Notes: generated by a model from the sequence alone, not told the origin. A stretch of 64,000 nucleotides of DNA from Virgisporangium ochraceum (GCF_016863655.1 NZ_BOPH01000020.1:154654-218653); one strand, 5' to 3'; positions 33,448 through 42,904 are shown, numbered from the stretch's first letter. A program made the numbers and translations.

Positions 33448-35277
33448 TTACGCCTCCCTGGTCCGGGTCTGGTCGGCCGCCCATGTGAGCAGGTCTCCGA
33501 GGGCGCGGTTGAGCAACGCCGACTCGGTCGTCCGAAGTGGACGGTGGGTCATCAGGAGGGCCTGGCCGTACAACGCGTCGACGGCGGTGTCGCGCAGTTC
33601 GGGCTCCGTGAGGGCGGCGACCGTGCGCACCACCGGGTTGTGGTCGTTGAGCACGAGCTGCGCGCGTGGCGCGGTCGAGCGCAGGTTCGACAGGATCTCC
33701 GTCCACAGTGGATCGGCCTCCGCCTCCGCCTGCGCCCGCGAGCGCTCGTGCAGCGCCTCCCGGCTGTCGAGGTAGAGGGCCGGCACGGTCACCGGGTGGA
33801 ACGCTCGCAGCACCACGTCGCAGTCGAGCTTGTCGAGCCGGGCCCGGGCGGCGGCGAGGAACGCGGCGACGGCGAGCTCGCGGTCGGCGGGCACGGCGTC
33901 GAGGTGCGCGACCACCGCGTCGGCGGCGAGCGGGACGACCGACGTTCCCGGTGCCACCGTCGGCAGTTTCTCGACGAGCTCGGCGTCGTAGGTGTAGCCG
34001 CCGTTGACCACGCCGAGCCCCTGCGCCGACGCGATCGCGGACACCTGGCGGAACTCCTCGACGGTGCGGGCCAGGTGCACCACCGGGTGCCGGCGGGCCA
34101 GCTCCGCGAGGCTGAGCGTGCCGGCGGTGGTCTCGAACCGCAGCCACGGCAGCATGGTGCGCAGCAGTTCGTCGTCGTGCACGGCCAGCGCCTTGACGCC
34201 GAGTTGGTGCACGGACAGGAACCGTTCCAGCCGCTCGGGGTCGGTGGCGGCGAGCCCGGTGAGCCAGCCGCGGATCCGTTCGCCGAGCGCCTCCCGCACG
34301 GCGGCGAGGGTCTCGTCGTCGTACAGGGCCTCGCGCGACGCGGTGGGACGCAGCGCTTCCGCGTCGAGCACGCAGCGGGCGAAGAACGCCCACTCCGGCA
34401 GCAGCTTGCTGGCCGACTCCGAGAGCAGCATGCCCTTGAGGTACACGCGGTGACCGCCCCGCTCCAGCGGGTTCGACGCGACCGGCAGGACGTACGCGGC
34501 CCCCCGCACCCCGACCAGCGGCAGGTCGAGGTCGACGACGTCGAGCGCGGCGAACCCGAGCGTCTCGTAGCCGTAGGTGAGCAGGGCGGCCCGCCGCGCG
34601 TCGGGCGTGGGGTGGTCGCGGTCCCATACCGCCGGGGTGCGGTTCACGGTCGTGGTGACGCCGTCGGCGACCACCCGGATCTCGTGCCGCAGCAGCGCCC
34701 CGAACGACCCCGCGAGCTCGGTGACCCGCTCGGCGGTGAACCACGGTTCGGCACCGTGCCGCGCCGTGACGGTGACCGTGGTGCCGGCCTCCGCGCGGGC
34801 GTCGGCGGGCAGCGTGCGCACGGTGTACGCCCCGTCGGACGTGGCCCGCCACTCCACCGGGGTGGCCGCCGGATCGACCGCCGACCGGCTGACCACCGTG
34901 ATCTCGTCGGCGACCACGAAGCACGCCAGCAGACCGATGCCGAACTGCCCGAGGAACTCCCGCCGGGCCACCTCCACCCCGGCGAGGTCGTCCCGCTTGG
35001 AGCTGCTGCCGATCGTGGCGAGGAACCTGTGCACGTCGGCCTCGGTCAGCCCGATGCCGGGGTCGTCGACCCGCAACGCCCCGGGCAGCACCGTCAGCCG
35101 GATCTCCGACGGCGCGTCGGGCTCGGTGCGCTGGCGCGCGGTGACCGCGTCGACCGCGTTCTGCAGCAGCTCCCGCACGTACACGCGGGGACTGGAGTAC
35201 AGGTGGTGGGACAGCAGATCCACCAGCCCGCGAAGATCGACCTGGAACGTGTGTGACGGCGGCTCCTGCACCCGCAC
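33448..35277 (-). CDS. HSP90-family ATPase/chaperone (HtpG-like)
   Basis: A 609-residue cytoplasmic HSP90-family protein. The GHKL ATP site is intact: ELLQNAVDAV (Glu and Asn/Asp, about 35-44), DDPGIGL (about 71-77) and GQFGIGLLACF (about 108-118). The middle domain contains YLKGMLL and the RPTASREALYDD segment that corresponds to the family's catalytic-Arg loop. The C-terminal region diverges from Escherichia coli HtpG and lacks a MEEVD tail. The TPR-like gene follows directly (TAAGTG), indicating a two-gene unit. Known actinobacterial HSP90 homologues of this type are poorly studied; a specialised folding machine is inferred. Confidence 0.92.
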   Translation of the reverse strand: MRVQEPPSHTFQVDLRGLVDLLSHHLYSSPRVYVRELLQNAVDAVTARQRTEPDAPSEIRLTVLPGALRVDDPGIGLTEADVHRFLATIGSSSKRDDLAGVEVARREFLGQFGIGLLACFVVADEITVVSRSAVDPAATPVEWRATSDGAYTVRTLPADARAEAGTTVTVTARHGAEPWFTAERVTELAGSFGALLRHEIRVVADGVTTTVNRTPAVWDRDHPTPDARRAALLTYGYETLGFAALDVVDLDLPLVGVRGAAYVLPVASNPLERGGHRVYLKGMLLSESASKLLPEWAFFARCVLDAEALRPTASREALYDDETLAAVREALGERIRGWLTGLAATDPERLERFLSVHQLGVKALAVHDDELLRTMLPWLRFETTAGTLSLAELARRHPVVHLARTVEEFRQVSAIASAQGLGVVNGGYTYDAELVEKLPTVAPGTSVVPLAADAVVAHLDAVPADRELAVAAFLAAARARLDKLDCDVVLRAFHPVTVPALYLDSREALHERSRAQAEAEADPLWTEILSNLRSTAPRAQLVLNDHNPVVRTVAALTEPELRDTAVDALYGQALLMTHRPLRTTESALLNRALGDLLTWAADQTRTREA

Positions 35278-35341
35278 ATGCTACGGAACGCGTCCGCGTC
35301 ACGGTGACCGCCCTAGATCCTCAAAAGCGGAATTTGCGGTT

Positions 35342-35369
35342 CCCCCAAAGCAGAACCCGCGATTGGGGG
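35342..35369. terminator. CCCCCAA/TTGGGGG hairpin between HSP90 promoter region and S8 peptidase
   Basis: CCCCCAA (35342-35348) and TTGGGGG (35363-35369) form a 7-base stem with a 14-base loop, about 120 bases past the stop of the leftward S8 peptidase gene and 65 bases before the HSP90 start. It could end the peptidase transcript or be a regulator site of the HSP90 unit. Confidence 0.35.
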
Positions 35370-35486
35370 GTTCCACCCACCCCGGGGCCAGGACCGCCAG
35401 CCGCCGCTGCACCCACCCGGGCCCGGGGGCGACGACCGCCAGCCGTCGCCCCCGGCCACGACCAGCGGTCTCCGCCCCCGAGGCGG

Positions 35487-37271
35487 TCAGGTCCAGCAGC
35501 TGCCGCTCCACGTCCGCGCCGACCAGGTCCTGGCCGACCACGTGCGCGCCGACCACGTACGCCCGTCCCACACCGCGTCGCTCCACGTGCGCGAGCTCCA
35601 CAGCGCGCCCGTCCAGGTCGTCCCGGTCCACAGCGCGCTGCTCCACGTGCGCGAGGTCCACGAGTACCCCGACCACGACGAGCCCGACCAGGTGCGACCG
35701 TTCCACACCCCACCCGACCAGGTGCGCGCCGTCAGCGCCGCCGCGCTCCACACCCCCGGGTTCCACGAGGAGCCCATGATGTCGCGCTCGCCCCGCAGCT
35801 CGACCCCGGTGACCGGGTCGGCGATGTGCGCGGACCCGCGCGCGCCCTCCAGCGTCCCGGTGCCCCGCGACGCGGGCCAGGTCTGCACGTACGCCGGCGT
35901 CGGGGCGGCGGCCGCGGCCGCGATGTTGAGCTGCCCTTCGCCCGCCGAGATCGGGTCGGCCGTCGGCATCTTGTCGGTGGTGGTCATCAGCAGCCGCTTG
36001 ACCTGGTCGGGCGTGAGCGTGGGCCGCTGCTGCAGCAGCAGCGCCGCCGCACCGGAGACCACGGCCGTCGCCTGCGACGTGCCCGACCCGCGGAACAGCC
36101 GCTGTGCCGGGTCGCTGGGCAGCCGGCCGGTCGGGTAGTTGATGTCGATGTACGAGCCGGGCACGCGCAGCGACACCACGGACTTCCCGGCGGCGAGCAG
36201 GTCGGCGTGCCGCGTGGCGCTGCCCCGGGTGCTGAAGTCGCCGACGATGTCGTCGGTGCGCACCGCGGTGCCGCGCGGATCGGCGCCGCCCACCGCGATC
36301 ACGTACGGGTTGGCCGCCGGCATCGAGACCCGCGTGGCGGTGGGACCGTCGTTCCCGACCGCGACCACCACCACGATGCCGAGCCGCCACGCCGCCTCGA
36401 CCGCGTGCGACAGCGGGTCGAGCCGCGGGTCCTGCGCCGAGTCGGTGCCGAACGACAGGTTCAGCACGCGGATGTTCAGCCCGGCGTCGTTGCGGTGCGC
36501 CACCACCCAGTCGATCGCGGCGATCACCTGCGAGACGTCGACCGCGCCGTCGGCGGCCGCCACCTTCACGTTGATCAGCGTGGCGTCGGGCGCGACCCCG
36601 GTGAAGTTCCTCGGGTCGCTCTCGTAGCCGGCCCTCACCGCGGTGTCGCGACCGGCGATGATGCCGGCCATGTGCGTGCCGTGCCCGAACGTGTCGAGGT
36701 GCCGGGTGACCACCGCGGGCGCCTCCAGCGACAGGTCGGGCCCGTTGACCACCTTGCCGGGCGCGTTGAGCCCCTCGACCGGCGAGATCCCGGAGTCGAT
36801 CAGCGCCACGCCCACGCCCTTGCCGGTGACGGTGCGTCCGGCCGCGTCCTTCATGGTCCAGACCCGCTGTGCCCCGTTGCCCGCCTCGATGCTGTAGAGC
36901 GAGTTCTCGTCGGTGTCGGCACGCCACCGGGCGGCCTTCAGCCGCACGGAGCCGTCGGGTGTCACCGTGCGCACGCCCGACGCCGTCGCCAGCCCGCGCA
37001 GGCCGCTCGCCGGCACCGTCGCGGCGATGCTGTCGACCAGGTCGAGGCGGCGCGTGGTGGTGCCGCCGACCGCGGCGACCGCCCGCTCCGCGGCCGCCGC
37101 GTCGGTGTAGGCCACGATCACGTCGGTGTCCGCGCGTGGTCCGGCCGCGACCGTTCCGGCAGCCGCCGGGATGGCAGGCGCCGTCGTGAGCGCTGTCGTG
37201 AGCGCGGCCAGCGAAGCCACCGCCGGGACCGCGAGATGGCGCACCCATCGCCCTGGTCTCAACACCGCCAT
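35487..37271 (-). CDS. Secreted S8 (subtilisin-type) serine peptidase with Trp-pentapeptide tail
   Basis: A 594-residue exported protease. Signal peptide about 1-38, an I9-like propeptide (about 50-110), then the subtilase domain with Asp159 (VALIDSGI), His200 (FGHGTHMAG), oxyanion Asn307 (VGNDGP) and Ser399 (GSGTSQATAV). After about residue 470 a linker leads to a striking tail: from about residue 515 to 593, sixteen tryptophans are spaced exactly five residues apart in units such as SGGVW, NGRTW, SARTW. GGGGAGG lies seven bases before the ATG at 37271, which was preferred over an upstream ATG. Secreted peptidase with a repeat tail that may bind cell wall or polysaccharide; tail function is unknown. 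Confidence 0.92.
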   Translation of the reverse strand: MAVLRPGRWVRHLAVPAVASLAALTTALTTAPAIPAAAGTVAAGPRADTDVIVAYTDAAAAERAVAAVGGTTTRRLDLVDSIAATVPASGLRGLATASGVRTVTPDGSVRLKAARWRADTDENSLYSIEAGNGAQRVWTMKDAAGRTVTGKGVGVALIDSGISPVEGLNAPGKVVNGPDLSLEAPAVVTRHLDTFGHGTHMAGIIAGRDTAVRAGYESDPRNFTGVAPDATLINVKVAAADGAVDVSQVIAAIDWVVAHRNDAGLNIRVLNLSFGTDSAQDPRLDPLSHAVEAAWRLGIVVVVAVGNDGPTATRVSMPAANPYVIAVGGADPRGTAVRTDDIVGDFSTRGSATRHADLLAAGKSVVSLRVPGSYIDINYPTGRLPSDPAQRLFRGSGTSQATAVVSGAAALLLQQRPTLTPDQVKRLLMTTTDKMPTADPISAGEGQLNIAAAAAAPTPAYVQTWPASRGTGTLEGARGSAHIADPVTGVELRGERDIMGSSWNPGVWSAAALTARTWSGGVWNGRTWSGSSWSGYSWTSRTWSSALWTGTTWTGALWSSRTWSDAVWDGRTWSARTWSARTWSARTWSGSCWT

Positions 37272-37456
37272 GAACCTGCCTCCCCGTGAACCGGCAACGG
37301 GGTCCATCGTGCGACCGCGGGCCGCACGCCGTCGTCGCCCCACGGGGGGATCCCTCGTCGTACCCGGACGACGCGGCGGGAGCGGGCCCGGGTGCCGTCA
37401 GGTTGCCGGGGTCGCCGGCACCGCGACGGACACCGGAGCAGGACGGTGCGGCGCGG

Positions 37457-37930
37457 TCACACCCGCTTCACGTAGCGGTGCGCCGGTACCGCGACGCCGC
37501 CGGGCGCGTGGTGCTCGAACGGCCCCTCGTCGGCCCAGCCGTGGCGCTCGTAGAAGCGGCGGGCCCGCGTGTTCCCGGCGACGACGGCGAGCCAGGCCCG
37601 GCCGTGGCCACCGGCCGCCACCTGCCGCTCCGCCTCGGCGAGCAGCACGGCCGCCACACCCGTACCCCGGTGCCCCGGCGACACGTAGACCTGCTCCACC
37701 TCGTCGCCGACCACCATGACGAACCCGGCGACCTCCCCGTCGACGGTGGCGACCGCCGTACCGTCGACCCGCTCCGCGGCCCGCCGCGTGAACGACTCCC
37801 CGGTGCGCACGGCGACCAGCTCGTCGGGGACGTTGCCGAGGTGGCCGTCGCGCCACCCGTCCCACCAGATCCGTGCGATGGCGTCCGCGTCGCCGGGCCG
37901 CGCTGGCCGCACCTGCGTCACACCGGTCAC
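37457..37930 (-). CDS. GNAT family N-acetyltransferase
   Basis: A 157-residue acetyltransferase of the Acetyltransf_1 type. The acetyl-CoA loop is VSPGHRGTGVAAVLL (about 84-98) and the following NTRARRFYERHGW segment (about 119-131) is the usual NxxxxxxYexxGF motif. The N terminus TQVRPARPGDADAI is typical. Start taken at GTG 37930, preceded by GGTGGG; a few more residues upstream are possible. The substrate is unknown. It is divergent from the gene at 37951 with about 20 bases between the starts. Confidence 0.88.
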   Translation of the reverse strand: MTGVTQVRPARPGDADAIARIWWDGWRDGHLGNVPDELVAVRTGESFTRRAAERVDGTAVATVDGEVAGFVMVVGDEVEQVYVSPGHRGTGVAAVLLAEAERQVAAGGHGRAWLAVVAGNTRARRFYERHGWADEGPFEHHAPGGVAVPAHRYVKRV

Positions 37931-37950
37931 GGCACCCACCGTAGAGCACA

Positions 37951-39198
37951 ATGGGTCGGATGCGGCGCAACGCGTTCGGCCAGCTGTACCACGCCCCCTG
38001 GGGCAGGACGGCGAGCCGGCTCACCCACCGCGTCCTGCGCGGGATCGAGCGCCTCGCCGCGCGGGGTCGCGGTCCGCTGGCGCGGCTCGCGGTCCGTTAC
38101 CTCGTCCGGGGCATGGTGACCGGCCACAGATACACCGACGCCGAGCCGGTCCTGCGGACCCTGTACGACGCCCGGGACCCGCGCGTGGCCGAGCTGGCCC
38201 GGTCCGGCCTCGACCGCGCATGGTCGGCCGGTGGCGACGCCCGCACCGGCGTCTGGCAGGGCATGTGGCTGCTCGCCCGGGGCGACGGGCACCACTGGGG
38301 GCGGCTGGACCACCTCGACGGACCGCTTCCCGCGCCGGCCCGTGACCTCATTCTCGCCCCCGACCCGGCCGCCCGCCACGAGCCCCGGGTCCGCCTCGTC
38401 GCGGCGCTCGACGACGGGGCGGGAAGGGCCGGGCTCGTCGTCGAGGCCGCGGTCGGCCACGGAGACCGAGAGCTCGCCGACGTCCTCGCCCGCACCGACC
38501 AGCCCGACCTGCTCGACGCGGTCGAGCGGGCGTTCGTCTCCGGTCTCACGTCCTCCGATCGTCCCCTGTGGACGAACGAGCTGTTGCTGGCGGTCCTGCG
38601 TGCCAACCCGATGCTCCCCCGCCGACCCACCGAGGCCGGCGACGACACCGACGCGGCGCTGCTCGCGGTCGTCATGGACCGGTTCGACCTGCTCGACGGT
38701 CACGACGACTGGCAGCTGTACCAACGGATCGAGGCCGCGCTACGCACCGACCCGCCGACCGACGTCGCCGACCGGCTCCGCCGGGCGCTGCGCCGACCGG
38801 GGCCGATGGCCGAGGTCGTCCGCCGGTCGGCGATGGGCGGCAACGAGGAGGCGCTCGCGGCGTGGGCGGAGACCGGTGGGCACACCGACGACCCGCGCTG
38901 GCGCGCCGCGCACCTGTTCTGGACCCGCGACTGGCCAGGGTACGACCGGCACGACCCCGACGGCCGGCTGCTCCGCGAGTTCCTCGACGGCCCTCCCTAC
39001 GAGGACCGGAGGATCACGGGGATGGTGTACATCGCCCACCGGTTCCGTGAGATCGCCGAGGAGGAGGGTCGCCCGAACCCGTTCCCGCCGCCGCCACCGC
39101 GCCCCGCGCGTCCCGGATCAGGGGACGACGACGGGCGCGGCGGCGGAAGCTGGCCGACCAGCTACACCGGCGACACGGGCTTCGGCGGACATTTCTGA
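37951..39198 (+). CDS. Conserved actinobacterial protein of unknown function
   Basis: A 415-residue soluble protein, rich in Arg, Asp and Leu, with a regular helical pattern reminiscent of HEAT-like repeats (VLRTLYDARDPRVAELARSGLDRAW, LLLAVLRANPMLP, LYQRIEAALRTDPPTDVADRLRRAL). The C-terminal 40 residues are Pro/Gly/Asp-rich. No catalytic motif is visible. The mRNA would be nearly leaderless since the ATG (37951, or the in-frame ATG at 37960) lies close to the divergent acetyltransferase start. Its stop is five bases from the stop of the convergent transporter operon. Confidence 0.7.
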   Translation: MGRMRRNAFGQLYHAPWGRTASRLTHRVLRGIERLAARGRGPLARLAVRYLVRGMVTGHRYTDAEPVLRTLYDARDPRVAELARSGLDRAWSAGGDARTGVWQGMWLLARGDGHHWGRLDHLDGPLPAPARDLILAPDPAARHEPRVRLVAALDDGAGRAGLVVEAAVGHGDRELADVLARTDQPDLLDAVERAFVSGLTSSDRPLWTNELLLAVLRANPMLPRRPTEAGDDTDAALLAVVMDRFDLLDGHDDWQLYQRIEAALRTDPPTDVADRLRRALRRPGPMAEVVRRSAMGGNEEALAAWAETGGHTDDPRWRAAHLFWTRDWPGYDRHDPDGRLLREFLDGPPYEDRRITGMVYIAHRFREIAEEEGRPNPFPPPPPRPARPGSGDDDGRGGGSWPTSYTGDTGFGGHF

Positions 39199-39202
39199 GA
39201 CC

Positions 39203-40210
39203 TCATCCGCCCGCGCTCGTGGCCCGCGGCGCGGCGCCGATGAGCCGCTGCAGCAGGATGAACGCGAAGAGCAGCCCGCCGATGACGATGCGGGTCCACC
39301 ACGAGTTCAGCGTGCCGTCGAACGTGATGAGGGTCTGGATGACGCCGAGCACCAGCACACCGAGCACCGTGCCGAACACGTAGCCGGAGCCACCGGTGAG
39401 CAGCGTGCCGCCGATGACCACGGCCGCGATCACGTCGAGTTCCAGGCCGATGCCGATGAGCGGGTCGCCCGAGAGCGTGTAGAGGCTCAGCAGGACGCCG
39501 CCGATCGCCGAGCAGAGCCCGCTGATCGTGTAGACCGCGATCTTCGTGCGCCCGACCGGCAGGCCCATCAGCAGCGCCGACTGCTGGTCGCCGCCGATCG
39601 CGTACACGTTGCGTCCGAACCGGGTGTAGGCGAGGACGGCCGCGGCGACCAGCACGACCGCGAACACGACGAGCACGGCCGGCGAGATGAAGTTGTCGCC
39701 GATGTGGATGCGCGCCTGCGCGGTCTTCACCCACGCCGGGTCCTTGATCGGGATCGACTCCTTGCTGATGAACGTGCACATGCCCCGCGCGAAGAACATC
39801 CCCGCGAGCGTCACGATGAACGGCTGGATGTCGAAGAAGTGGATGACACAGCCCATGAGGAAACCCAGTGTGGGACCGATGAGCAGCGCCACCACGAGCA
39901 CGAGCCAGGCCGGTACGGTGCCGCCCTCCAGCATCCACGCCGACACCATCGCGGTCATCGCGACGACGGAGCCGACCGACAGGTCGATGCCGCCGGTCAG
40001 CAGCACGAACGTCATCCCGACCGCGACCACGAGCAGGAAACCGCGGTTGATGAAGATGTTCAGCAGGACCTGCGGGTCGGAGAACGCCTGGTACTGCGAG
40101 ATGCCGATCGCGTACATCACCAGCAGCAGCGCACCGGTGGCGAGCACCGGCACGAGCCGGCGCGGCACGTGGAACCCCTTCGTCTGCCGCGCTGCCTCGA
40201 CGGTCGTCAC
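39203..40210 (-). CDS. yjfF: Furanose ABC importer permease (YjfF-like)
   Basis: A 335-residue inner-membrane permease of the ribose/galactofuranose class (BPD_transp_2), about ten helices. Motifs GGIDLSVGSVVAMTAM (about 75-90) and VIGGTLLTGGSGYVFGTVLG near the C terminus are conserved in this family. Together with the neighbouring permease it should form a heterodimeric channel, as YtfT/YjfF do. Start set at GTG 40210 because GGAGG lies seven bases upstream. It is the last gene of the leftward importer operon, 61 bases after the other permease gene. Substrate inferred as L-arabinofuranose or galactofuranose from linked enzymes. Confidence 0.88.
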   Translation of the reverse strand: MTTVEAARQTKGFHVPRRLVPVLATGALLLVMYAIGISQYQAFSDPQVLLNIFINRGFLLVVAVGMTFVLLTGGIDLSVGSVVAMTAMVSAWMLEGGTVPAWLVLVVALLIGPTLGFLMGCVIHFFDIQPFIVTLAGMFFARGMCTFISKESIPIKDPAWVKTAQARIHIGDNFISPAVLVVFAVVLVAAAVLAYTRFGRNVYAIGGDQQSALLMGLPVGRTKIAVYTISGLCSAIGGVLLSLYTLSGDPLIGIGLELDVIAAVVIGGTLLTGGSGYVFGTVLGVLVLGVIQTLITFDGTLNSWWTRIVIGGLLFAFILLQRLIGAAPRATSAGG

Positions 40211-40271
40211 GCCGTACCTCCGAAATCCCGCACAAGAGCCCGGCACAGCCGCCTGCACTGCGTTTCGGCGC

Positions 40272-41339
40272 TCATGCCGGAACCTCCACCTTCTTGGTGA
40301 GCTTGTCGGTGGGCGCCGGCGCGGTCGGTGGTCTCCGGCGACGGCGGCCCAGCGCCGCGCGGAACTTCGGCGCCTGGATCAGGCACACCGCGATCACGAC
40401 CATCGCCTTGAACAGCAACGAGGTCTGGGTGGAGATGTTCATCGCGTACACCGTGGTCGTCAGGGTCTGGATGAGGATCGCGCCGATCACGGTGCCGCTG
40501 ATCGAGAACCGGCCGCCGACGAGCGACGTGCCGCCGATCACCACCGCGAGGATCGCGTCGAGCTCGATCCACAGGCCGGCGTTGTTGCCGTCGGCGCTCG
40601 ACACGTCGGAGGTCACCATGAGCCCGGCGATCCCGGCGCACAGACCGCTGAACGCGTAGACGAACAGCATGAAGCGACGGGACCGGATGCCGGCGAGCCG
40701 GCTCGCCTCGGCGTTGCCGCCGACCGACTCGATGATCATTCCGAGCGCGGACCGGCGGGTCAGCGCCCACGTGAGGGCGGTGACCGCCGCCGCGATGAGG
40801 ATCGCGAACGGCACGGCCAGCACGTACCCGGCACCGATCATCTTGTACGGCGAGCTGTTGATCGTGATGATCTGGCCCTCGGTGATCAGCTGGGCCAGGC
40901 CGCGGCCGGCGACCATCAGGATCAGCGTCGCGATGATCGGCTGGATGCCGATGCCGGCCACCAGGATCCCGTTGCCGATGCCGAGCAGCGTGGCCAGGAG
41001 CACGCCCAGCACCACCGCGACCAGCACCCCGCCGACCGCGTTCTGGTCGGGCTGGTTGCTGATGTGCAGGCAGGCCATCGCGCCGGAGATCGCCACGATG
41101 GAACCGACCGACAGGTCGATGCCGCCGGTGGCGATGACGAGCGTCATGCCGAGGCCCACCAGGATCAGCGGCGCGCTCAGCCGCACGATGTCGACGAGGC
41201 TGCCGTAGAGGTGCCCGTCGCGCACCTCGATCGACACGAAGCTCGGCCGGTAGACCACGTTCGCGACGACCAGCACGAGCAGCACCACGACCGGCCAGAA
41301 CAGGTGGTGCGCCGAGAGCGTCTTCCAGCGTTCGCTCAT
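40272..41339 (-). CDS. ytfT: Furanose ABC importer permease (YtfT-like)
   Basis: A 355-residue permease with about nine to ten transmembrane helices, same family as its neighbour. GGIDLSVGSIVAISGAMA (about 74-91), the ESVGGNAEASRLAGIRSRR cytoplasmic coupling loop and VIGGTSLVGGRFSISGTVIG are diagnostic. The start overlaps the end of the ATPase gene by four bases (ATGA), tying expression of ATPase and channel. The cytoplasmic C terminus is basic. Role: channel for a furanose sugar, powered by the double ATPase encoded upstream. Confidence 0.9.
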   Translation of the reverse strand: MSERWKTLSAHHLFWPVVVLLVLVVANVVYRPSFVSIEVRDGHLYGSLVDIVRLSAPLILVGLGMTLVIATGGIDLSVGSIVAISGAMACLHISNQPDQNAVGGVLVAVVLGVLLATLLGIGNGILVAGIGIQPIIATLILMVAGRGLAQLITEGQIITINSSPYKMIGAGYVLAVPFAILIAAAVTALTWALTRRSALGMIIESVGGNAEASRLAGIRSRRFMLFVYAFSGLCAGIAGLMVTSDVSSADGNNAGLWIELDAILAVVIGGTSLVGGRFSISGTVIGAILIQTLTTTVYAMNISTQTSLLFKAMVVIAVCLIQAPKFRAALGRRRRRPPTAPAPTDKLTKKVEVPA

Positions 41340-42904
41340 GAGCGGGCCCCGCTCGCGATGACCTCCATGACGCGGTCGGCGTCGAGGGTGTCGTCGTTGA
41401 TCAGCTCGCCGACGACCCTGCGGTCACGCATCACCACCACCTTGTGGCTCAACCTCAGTACCTCTTCCAGCTCCGCCGAGATGAACAGCACCGCCATGCC
41501 ACCGTCGGACAGTTGGACCACCAGCTTCTGGATCTCGGCCTTGGCGCCGATGTCGATGCCGCGGGTCGGCTCGTCGAGGATCAGCAGCCGCGGTTCGGTG
41601 ATCAGCCAGCGCGCCAGCACGACCTTCTGCTGGTTGCCGCCGCTGAGGTTGCGCACCGGCAGGTCGGGGTTGGCGGGGCGGATGCTCAACGTCTGTATCC
41701 ACTTGTCGACGAGCTCGTCCTGCCGGCGCCGGGGCAGCGGCCGGGCCCAGCCGCGGGCGGCCTGCATGGCGAGGATGATGTTCTCCCGCACGGTCAGCTC
41801 GCCGACCAGGCCCTCTGCGGCCCGGTTCTCCGAGCAGTACGCGATGTCGCGCTGGATCGCCGCCACCGGGGTGCGCAGCGCCGCCGGACGGCCGTCGACC
41901 TTCACCTGTCCGGTGTCGGCCTTGTCGGCGCCGAAGAACAGCCGCGCCAGCTCGGTGCGGCCCGACCCGAGCAGACCGGCGAGACCCACGACCTGTCCCT
42001 TGTGGATGGTCAGGCTGAACGGCGCCACCGAGCCCTTGCGACCGAGAGCCTCGGCTTCGGCCACGACCTCGTGCTCCTCCAGGGCCGCCGGCGGGCGCTT
42101 GTCGGCCTCCTCGATCCGGTCGAGCACCTCGAGCTCTTTGCCGATCATCTTCTCGACCAGCGCGAGCTGCGGCAGGTCGCGGGTGGCGTACTCCCCCACC
42201 AGCCGGCCGTTGCGCAGCACGGTGATCCGGTCGGACACCTCGTAGACCTGGTCGAGGAAGTGGGTGACGAACAGCATCGCGATGCCGTGGTCCTTCAGGT
42301 TCCGCATGACCCGGAACAGCTGCGCGACCTCGCCGGCGTCGAGGCTCGACGTGGGCTCGTCGAGGATCAGCACCTTCGGGTCGAGGTCGATGGCCCGCGC
42401 GATCGCGACCATCTGCTGCACCGCGAGCGAGCAGGTGTCGAGCCGGCGGTTCACGTCGATGTCCAGCTCGAGGCGCCGCACCAGGTCGCGGGCCCGCTTG
42501 CGCAGGTCGCCCCAGCGGATGCGACCGAGGCTGCGCGGCTGGCGACCGAGGTAGATGTTCTCCGCCACCGACAGGTTGGGGCAGAGGTTGACCTCCTGGT
42601 ACACGGTGCTGATCCCGGCCGCCTGCGCGCGCAGCGGACCGGAGAACCGCACCTGCTCGCCGGCGAGCACGATGCTGCCGGCGTCGGCCTCGTAGACGCC
42701 GGTGAGCACCTTGATGAGGGTGGACTTGCCGGCGCCGTTCTCGCCCATGAGGGCGTGCACCTCGCCCGGGAACAGCTGGAAGTCCACCCCGGTGAGGGCG
42801 GTGACGCCGGGGAACGTCTTGCCGATCCCGGTCATCGTGACGATCGGTGCCGACGCTGCGGGTGCTGCCGGCTCGGCGGGCTCGACCGGAGTCGGCTCGA
42901 CCAT
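41336..42904 (-). CDS. ytfR: Furanose ABC importer ATPase, two-cassette (YtfR-like)
   Basis: A 522-residue sugar ABC ATPase with two fused cassettes, as in RbsA, MglA and YtfR. The N-terminal cassette has Walker A GENGAGKST (about 56-64), the signature region SLAVQQMVAIARA (a degenerate LSGGQ) and Walker B ILDEPTSSLD. The C-terminal cassette has the degenerate Walker A GLLGSGRTE, signature LSGGNQQKV and Walker B ILDEPTRGID. The distribution of intact and degenerate sites is normal for the family. It drives uptake of a furanose with the two permeases. The gene follows the binding-protein gene after a hairpin. Confidence 0.93.
   Translation of the reverse strand: MVEPTPVEPAEPAAPAASAPIVTMTGIGKTFPGVTALTGVDFQLFPGEVHALMGENGAGKSTLIKVLTGVYEADAGSIVLAGEQVRFSGPLRAQAAGISTVYQEVNLCPNLSVAENIYLGRQPRSLGRIRWGDLRKRARDLVRRLELDIDVNRRLDTCSLAVQQMVAIARAIDLDPKVLILDEPTSSLDAGEVAQLFRVMRNLKDHGIAMLFVTHFLDQVYEVSDRITVLRNGRLVGEYATRDLPQLALVEKMIGKELEVLDRIEEADKRPPAALEEHEVVAEAEALGRKGSVAPFSLTIHKGQVVGLAGLLGSGRTELARLFFGADKADTGQVKVDGRPAALRTPVAAIQRDIAYCSENRAAEGLVGELTVRENIILAMQAARGWARPLPRRRQDELVDKWIQTLSIRPANPDLPVRNLSGGNQQKVVLARWLITEPRLLILDEPTRGIDIGAKAEIQKLVVQLSDGGMAVLFISAELEEVLRLSHKVVVMRDRRVVGELINDDTLDADRVMEVIASGARS

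Noticed and set aside
31735..35256. 1173-codon open frame opposite the HSP90/TPR pair
   Set aside because: Antisense shadow; the minus strand carries complete HSP90 motifs, and the plus-strand translation has no recognisable domain and reversed codon bias.
39687..42245. 852-codon plus-strand frame across the importer operon
   Set aside because: Overlaps three transporter genes with intact family motifs on the other strand; no ribosome site and no homologous features.
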